Shown in pieces: positions 59,514 to 64,000 of a stretch of 64,000 bases of DNA. Source of the DNA: an uncultured Bacteroides sp. (GTDB lineage Bacteria; Bacteroidota; Bacteroidia; Bacteroidales; Bacteroidaceae); contig NZ_CALDPF010000036.1 of assembly GCF_937912035.1 (NCBI RefSeq), positions 1 to 64,000 on the forward strand, in the 5' to 3' direction. The notes below the pieces were generated by a model, which was given only the letters and a program-made list of their open reading frames with translations, had not been told where the DNA came from and ran no database searches. Within the stretch, counting starts at the first letter, position 1. Every line of letters begins with the position of its first letter. The position numbers and the translations under genes are program-made.

Positions 59514-61172
59514 ATGGAAAAAAGTTTCATAGCTTTCATAGAAGAAAGTATCAAGAAGAATTGGGATCTTGACGCTTTGACAGACTACAAAGGTGCTACA
59601 CTCCAATATAAGGATGTGGCCAGAAAAATAGAAAAACTTCATATCCTTTTAGAAGAAAGCGGAGTAAAACCAGGCGATAAAGTTGCCTTATGTGGCCGAA
59701 ACAGTTCGCACTGGGGGGTAGCCTTTCTGGCAATCCTTACGTATGGTGCAGTAGCTGTGCCTATTCTTCATGAATTCAAGCCTGACAATGTACATAACAT
59801 AGTAAACCACTCCGACGCACGCATACTATTCGTAGGAGATATGGCATGGGAAAACCTAAACGAGGCCGAAATGCCTGCACTTGAAGGTATCATCCTAATG
59901 ACAGACTTCACCTTGCTGGTATGCCGAAGCGAAAAACTTCTCTATGCAAGAGAACATCTGAACGAAATGTTCGGAAAGAAATATCCTAAAAATTTCAGAC
60001 GTGAGCACGTAACTTACCGCCGCGATACACCTGAAGAGCTTGCTATCATAAACTATACTTCAGGTACAACAAGTTTCTCTAAAGGAGTAATGCTTCCATA
60101 CAGATCTTTGTGGTCAAACACACAGTTTGCATTCGAAGTGCTATCACTCAAACCGGGAGACAAAGTAATTTCCATACTTCCTATGGCACACATGTACGGT
60201 CTGGCATTTGAATTCATATATGAGATGTGTACAGGATGTCACATTTACTTCCTCACCCGCATGCCAAGTCCAAAAATCATATTCCAGGCCTTTGCAGAAG
60301 TAAAACCTAATATAGTCATATCAGTACCTTTGATTATCGAGAAGATAATCAAGAAAAATGTCCTTCCGAAACTGGAAACGCTAAAGATGAAGATACTGCT
60401 CAAGGTGCCTATAATCAACGACAAGATTAAGGCTGCCGTGAAAGAACACATGGTACAAGCTTTCGGAGGCAACTTCTACGAAGTCATTATTGGTGGCGCA
60501 GCATTCAATCAGGATGTAGAGAAACTGCTCAAGAGTATAGAATTTCCGTACACAGTAGGTTACGGTATGACAGAATGCGGTCCGATTATATGTTATGAAG
60601 ACTGGAAACGCTTCAAACCGGGTTCTTGCGGCAAGGCGGCACCACGAATGGAAGTAAAGATAGACAGTCCGGATCCTGCAAATATTGTAGGCGAAATCAT
60701 AACCAGAGGCGATAATGTGATGCTTGGATACTACAAAAACCCTGAAGCTACAGCACAGGCTATTGACAAGGACGGATGGCTCCACACCGGCGATTTAGGT
60801 ATAATGGATGAAGAAGGAAACATAACAATCAAGGGACGCAGCAAGAATATGCTGCTCGGACCTTCAGGACAGAATATTTATCCTGAGGAGATTGAAGACA
60901 AACTGAACAATCTTCCTTTCGTATGTGAAAGTATAGTCATCCAACAGGAGGACCATAAACTGGCAGCCTTGATATATCCTGATTTCGATGATGCTTACGC
61001 TCACGGAATGAGTACAGCCGACATAGAAAAAGCGATGGAAGAAAACCGTGTTACTCTGAATTCAGAGCTTCCGGCATATTCTCAGATTACCCGTGTGAAA
61101 ATCTATCCGGAAGAATTCGAAAAAACACCTAAAAAGAGTATTAAACGCTTCTTGTACCAAGACGTCAAATAA
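59514..61172 (+). CDS. AMP-binding acyl-CoA ligase
   Basis: A 552-residue adenylate-forming enzyme of the long-chain acyl-CoA synthetase type. The P-loop-like INYTSGTTSFSKGVML (about residue 182), the YGMTECGP motif (about 350), GWLHTGDLG and KGRSKNMLLGPSGQNIYPEEIE are in order, and the C-terminal catalytic Lys lies in TPKKSIKRFLY. It would activate a fatty acid with ATP and CoA at the membrane. The ATG at 59514 is used since the longer frame adds residues not typical of the family. The gene for a repeat-rich outer-membrane protein follows 3 bp later. Confidence 0.92.
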   Translation: MEKSFIAFIEESIKKNWDLDALTDYKGATLQYKDVARKIEKLHILLEESGVKPGDKVALCGRNSSHWGVAFLAILTYGAVAVPILHEFKPDNVHNIVNHSDARILFVGDMAWENLNEAEMPALEGIILMTDFTLLVCRSEKLLYAREHLNEMFGKKYPKNFRREHVTYRRDTPEELAIINYTSGTTSFSKGVMLPYRSLWSNTQFAFEVLSLKPGDKVISILPMAHMYGLAFEFIYEMCTGCHIYFLTRMPSPKIIFQAFAEVKPNIVISVPLIIEKIIKKNVLPKLETLKMKILLKVPIINDKIKAAVKEHMVQAFGGNFYEVIIGGAAFNQDVEKLLKSIEFPYTVGYGMTECGPIICYEDWKRFKPGSCGKAAPRMEVKIDSPDPANIVGEIITRGDNVMLGYYKNPEATAQAIDKDGWLHTGDLGIMDEEGNITIKGRSKNMLLGPSGQNIYPEEIEDKLNNLPFVCESIVIQQEDHKLAALIYPDFDDAYAHGMSTADIEKAMEENRVTLNSELPAYSQITRVKIYPEEFEKTPKKSIKRFLYQDVK

Positions 61173-61175
61173 TAG

Positions 61176-62426
61176 ATGAAAAAACACTCTACTGATATAA
61201 GAATGTTCCTGTCAGCCATATTTCTGGCAGGAACAATATTCTTCCCTGTACATGCTCAGGAATACGGCCTGAAAAAGGGAAGAAATATTTCTTTGAGCAT
61301 TAAAGGACCTCAAAACGACAATCGGAAAACTTACTTTAATCTTGGTCTGCTAAGCAATTATCAGAACTTGAACGGAGCCAGTATAAATGCCATATCAGAT
61401 GTAGTACATCAAAAGACATCAGGTTTCCAATTGTCCGGATTCGTAAACATCGTGGGCAACAGAAGTTCCGGTATGCAAGTTGCTGGTCTGGCCAATATCT
61501 CAGGAATCAGATCACATGGCTTGCGGATAGGAGGTCTATTCAATATTAGTGGAAAATCCACATACGGAGCCCAATTTTCAGGTATAGGAAATCTGGCTGG
61601 GAACAATCAGAAGGGTCTTATGGTAACCGGACTCATAAATATGGGATCTGTTGACATGAAAGGTTTTTTGGTTTCAGGTTTGGCCAATATAGCCGGCAAT
61701 GAACAAAAAGGATTAGCCATAAGCGGCATGACAAATGTCAGCGGAGGTAACATGCATGGAGCACAGATTTCATCACTGATGAATATAGCAGGCGGCATAA
61801 ACAAAGGATTACAGCTTACAGCACTCAGTAACGTAAGCGTAACAAACAAAGGGCTGCAGCTGAGCGGTGTAGCAAACTATGCTGGAGACAACAAAGGTCT
61901 TCAGGTTGGACTAGCCAACGTAAGCAATAAATGTAGCAAAGGAGTACAAATAGGAATATTTAATCTGAATGGTGACAGTTGTGCCAGACAAATAGGCATA
62001 GTCAACATGAAACCACAGACACACACACAGATTATAGTGTCAGGAGGTAATCTGAATAAGGCGAACATAGCCGTAAGATTCAAGAACAGACTGATATATA
62101 CACAACTCGGTGCATCAATGATTTTAGGTGAACTTACCGACAAAGCTTCTGTGGCCGGCATATACAGAACCGGACTTGCATTTCCAATAATAAAAGACAG
62201 ACTGCACCTGAATACTGATATTGGATATTGCCATATAGAGACTTTAGGCAATTCAGACGTTCCAAACAGATTATATGCCATACAGCCAAGAATCGGACTG
62301 GAATATAACCCAATGAAAAAGATAGGAATATTCATAGCCGGAGGTTACTCATGGGAAAGAACATACAAAAACAATCTGGCATATTCCAGACATCCTATAG
62401 TAGAAGCGGGACTTGTATTCTTCTAA
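61176..62426 (+). CDS. LA_2272-type surface repeat outer-membrane protein
   Basis: A 416-residue exported protein. A signal peptide (AIFLAGTIFFPVHAQ) is followed from residue 67 by a regular 16-residue repeat of the form G-x-x-h-S/G-G-h-x-N-h-x-G-x-x-x-x (for example GLAISGMTNVSGGNMH), nine units in phase to residue 210, then about four shorter ones to about 270. The pattern resembles a beta-solenoid or the LA_2272 surface repeat. The C-terminal 130 residues are beta-strand-like and end in VFF, as in outer-membrane barrels. Function unknown. Its start is 3 bp after the ligase stop. Confidence 0.82.
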   Translation: MKKHSTDIRMFLSAIFLAGTIFFPVHAQEYGLKKGRNISLSIKGPQNDNRKTYFNLGLLSNYQNLNGASINAISDVVHQKTSGFQLSGFVNIVGNRSSGMQVAGLANISGIRSHGLRIGGLFNISGKSTYGAQFSGIGNLAGNNQKGLMVTGLINMGSVDMKGFLVSGLANIAGNEQKGLAISGMTNVSGGNMHGAQISSLMNIAGGINKGLQLTALSNVSVTNKGLQLSGVANYAGDNKGLQVGLANVSNKCSKGVQIGIFNLNGDSCARQIGIVNMKPQTHTQIIVSGGNLNKANIAVRFKNRLIYTQLGASMILGELTDKASVAGIYRTGLAFPIIKDRLHLNTDIGYCHIETLGNSDVPNRLYAIQPRIGLEYNPMKKIGIFIAGGYSWERTYKNNLAYSRHPIVEAGLVFF

Positions 62427-62483
62427 ATAAAAAACATTTGTAATTTTAATCAGAAGTTTTACAATCACCCCAAAAAAGATAAA

Positions 62484-62538
62484 TATTTAATGGCATTTAA
62501 GCAGTGTTTAAACGCTGTTTAAATGCCATTAAAATAAT
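62484..62538. repeat. five-unit 11-bp repeat with palindrome (GTTTAAA family)
   Basis: Units start at 62484, 62495, 62506, 62517 and 62528 with TTTAA cores, as in the array at 14779. Here the units are arranged as a 48-base inverted repeat (62486-62533) centred on GTTT/AAAC, fully paired as RNA if two G-U pairs are allowed. It lies between convergent genes and may serve as a terminator for both. Confidence 0.78.
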
Positions 62539-62553
62539 AATATAATCGAGATT

Positions 62554-64000
62554 TTAATTCAAAACAGAGAATTCTGCCGACAAACCTTCAGCACTGTTAG
62601 TACCGACCCACAGTTTGAAGTCACCAGGTTCAACACCGTAAGTCATATCGTAACGCCAGAAAGACAAATCTGAAACAGGAAGAGTGAATGTTACAGTCTT
62701 GCTTTCTCCAGCCTTAAGTTCCACTCTCTGGAAAGCCTTAAGTTCTTTAACCGGACGAGTGACAGTACCAACCTTATCCTGTACATATAACTGTACAACT
62801 TCAGTACCGTCATACTTGCCAGAATTCTTAATGTTTACACTTACGTTAACCTCTCCGTCAACTGTAAGCTTATCCGAAACTAATTTCATGTCACTGTACT
62901 CAAATTTAGTGTACGACAGACCGTATCCGAACGGGAACAAAGGAGAATTTCCCGCATCAAGATAGAACGAACGGCATCCTACCGAAGTCTGTCCAGCCTC
63001 AACCGGGATTTCATCGATAAGCATCTCTGTAGGATTTGCAGGACGTCCTGTGTTGTTATGAGCATAATAGATTGGGGCCTGACCTGTCATACGAGGAAAT
63101 GTAACAGGAGTCTTTCCACTAGGATTAACCTTTCCGAAAAGGATGTCTGCAATGGCAGGACCACCCATTGTTCCCGGATGGAACGAGTAAAGAACAGCAT
63201 CCGAAGCCTCAACCTCATCAGAAATAGTAAGCTGACGACCTGCCATAACTACAGTTACCACAGGTTTGCCAGTTGATGCAAGCGATTTGATTAACTGACT
63301 CTGTGCTCCTTGCAAATCAAGATTTGCCAAAGAATGAGCCTCACCTGAAAGTATTGATTCTTCACCCACGAAACATACCACAACGTCTGCACGGCGTGCC
63401 GCATTTACAGCCTTTGCAATGCCTGCAACATTCTTGTCGCGGCTGTATGCCAATCCTTGTTCGAAGATTACGTTCACCTTGTCGCCATACATTTCCCTGA
63501 TAGCCTTCAGAGGTGTCTGTGTATGTTCCTTTTCACCATCGAACACCCATGTACCCATCTGCTCGTATGGAGCATCAGCCATAGGGCCAACCACTGCAAC
63601 AGTCTTAACCTTGTCAGTAAGCGGCAATGTCTGTGCATCATTCTTCAGAAGGATAACCGACTGCTCTGCCGCTGTCTTTGCTATTTGCAAATGTGCATCG
63701 GCATATTTCACAGTCTGAGGAGTGACAACATAAGGATTTTCAAACAATCCCAAACGGAATTTCAGACGAAGGATGTTTCTCACCGCATTGTCTATAGTCT
63801 CCATTGAAACCTTCTTCTCTGCAACAGACTGTTTCAGATTTTTGATGAAAGTTTCGCTCACCATTTCCATATCCACTCCGGCATTTACAGACTTCTCTGC
63901 AGCATCCTTTCCATCAGTGCAAAAACCATGATTAATCATTTCTGCAGCAGAAGCCCAGTCTGTTACCACCATACCATCGTATTTCCATTCGTCACGAAGA
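62554..64000 (-). CDS. glycoside hydrolase family 3 beta-glucosidase-like, partial
   Basis: The frame continues without stop to the window end, where residues LRDEWKYDGMVVTDW precede the first ATG at 63972; about 480 residues of the C-terminal part are visible. The catalytic nucleophile is the Asp of VVTDW. SVILLKNDAQTLPL marks the second alpha/beta sandwich domain and FPFGYGLSYTKFEYS the start of the fibronectin-III-like domain, giving the BglX layout. The enzyme should release terminal glucose or a related sugar; it is probably periplasmic, but the N-terminus is not in the window. Confidence 0.92.
   Translation of the reverse strand, partial: LRDEWKYDGMVVTDWASAAEMINHGFCTDGKDAAEKSVNAGVDMEMVSETFIKNLKQSVAEKKVSMETIDNAVRNILRLKFRLGLFENPYVVTPQTVKYADAHLQIAKTAAEQSVILLKNDAQTLPLTDKVKTVAVVGPMADAPYEQMGTWVFDGEKEHTQTPLKAIREMYGDKVNVIFEQGLAYSRDKNVAGIAKAVNAARRADVVVCFVGEESILSGEAHSLANLDLQGAQSQLIKSLASTGKPVVTVVMAGRQLTISDEVEASDAVLYSFHPGTMGGPAIADILFGKVNPSGKTPVTFPRMTGQAPIYYAHNNTGRPANPTEMLIDEIPVEAGQTSVGCRSFYLDAGNSPLFPFGYGLSYTKFEYSDMKLVSDKLTVDGEVNVSVNIKNSGKYDGTEVVQLYVQDKVGTVTRPVKELKAFQRVELKAGESKTVTFTLPVSDLSFWRYDMTYGVEPGDFKLWVGTNSAEGLSAEFSVLN

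Overview
The window looks like a chromosomal segment from a member of the Bacteroidota, order Bacteroidales, close to Bacteroides/Phocaeicola. The reasons are: promoters of the TTG-N19-21-TAnnTTTG type in front of many genes, few Shine-Dalgarno-like sites, GLPGLI, DUF4494, DUF5686 and LA_2272-type proteins, a TonB-dependent receptor with a carboxypeptidase-like N-terminal domain, and a GH2/sulfatase pair. No rRNA, phage, insertion sequence or CRISPR array was seen. A partial tRNA-Gly(GCC) lies at the left edge and a partial GH3 gene at the right edge.

Layout. 1-9.4 kb (minus strand): nspC, a UvrD/PcrA helicase, then a response regulator, sensor kinase, TonB-dependent receptor and GLPGLI protein that read as one envelope-sensing unit. 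9.4-15.6 kb: an AAA-ATPase/nuclease-like protein, a PFL (UPF0210)/ACT pair, mazG, a LysR regulator and a small conserved protein. 15.6-19.7 kb: a Ser-type sulfatase and a GH2 glycosidase in one operon. 20-27.6 kb: clpB, then a minus-strand operon with an ECF S-component-like protein, tatA, tatC, an M23 peptidase and a C69 dipeptidase. 27.7-33.5 kb (plus strand): a short leader ORF, a two-gene lysO, phoH, purC, menG/ubiE, aroE and a membrane-anchored hydrolase. 33.6-41.2 kb: nadE, a PerR-like Fur protein with a reverse rubrerythrin, an LpxH-like phosphoesterase, lepA, an AlaX-like editing domain protein and a NUC1-type nuclease. 41.3-43.5 kb: an accessory fimbrillin-like/GLUG lipoprotein with a 52-residue companion peptide. 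43.8-50 kb: hisH-hisA-hisF-hisIE-ftsE, then lysC and lysA. 50-64 kb: a glycosyltransferase, a DUF5686 protein, a Crp/Fnr regulator, a LolC/E-type permease, an aminotransferase, DUF4494-yggS-PyrD-like, an acyl-CoA ligase with a repeat-rich outer-membrane protein, and the GH3 gene.

Most genes are housekeeping. The most unusual signal is non-coding: short intergenic arrays built on a strict 11- or 22-bp period, usually four or five units, with palindromic units. They occur at five places (9387, 14779/14849, 33523, 54409, 62484). Two of them (33523 and 54409) are homologous 87-bp copies that match at 76 of 87 positions without a gap. Three of the five sit between convergent genes. A second notable signal is the leader in front of lysO, where a 34-codon ORF carries successive mutually exclusive hairpins.

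All identifications rest on reading motifs, lengths and gene order by eye. No search or folding program was run.
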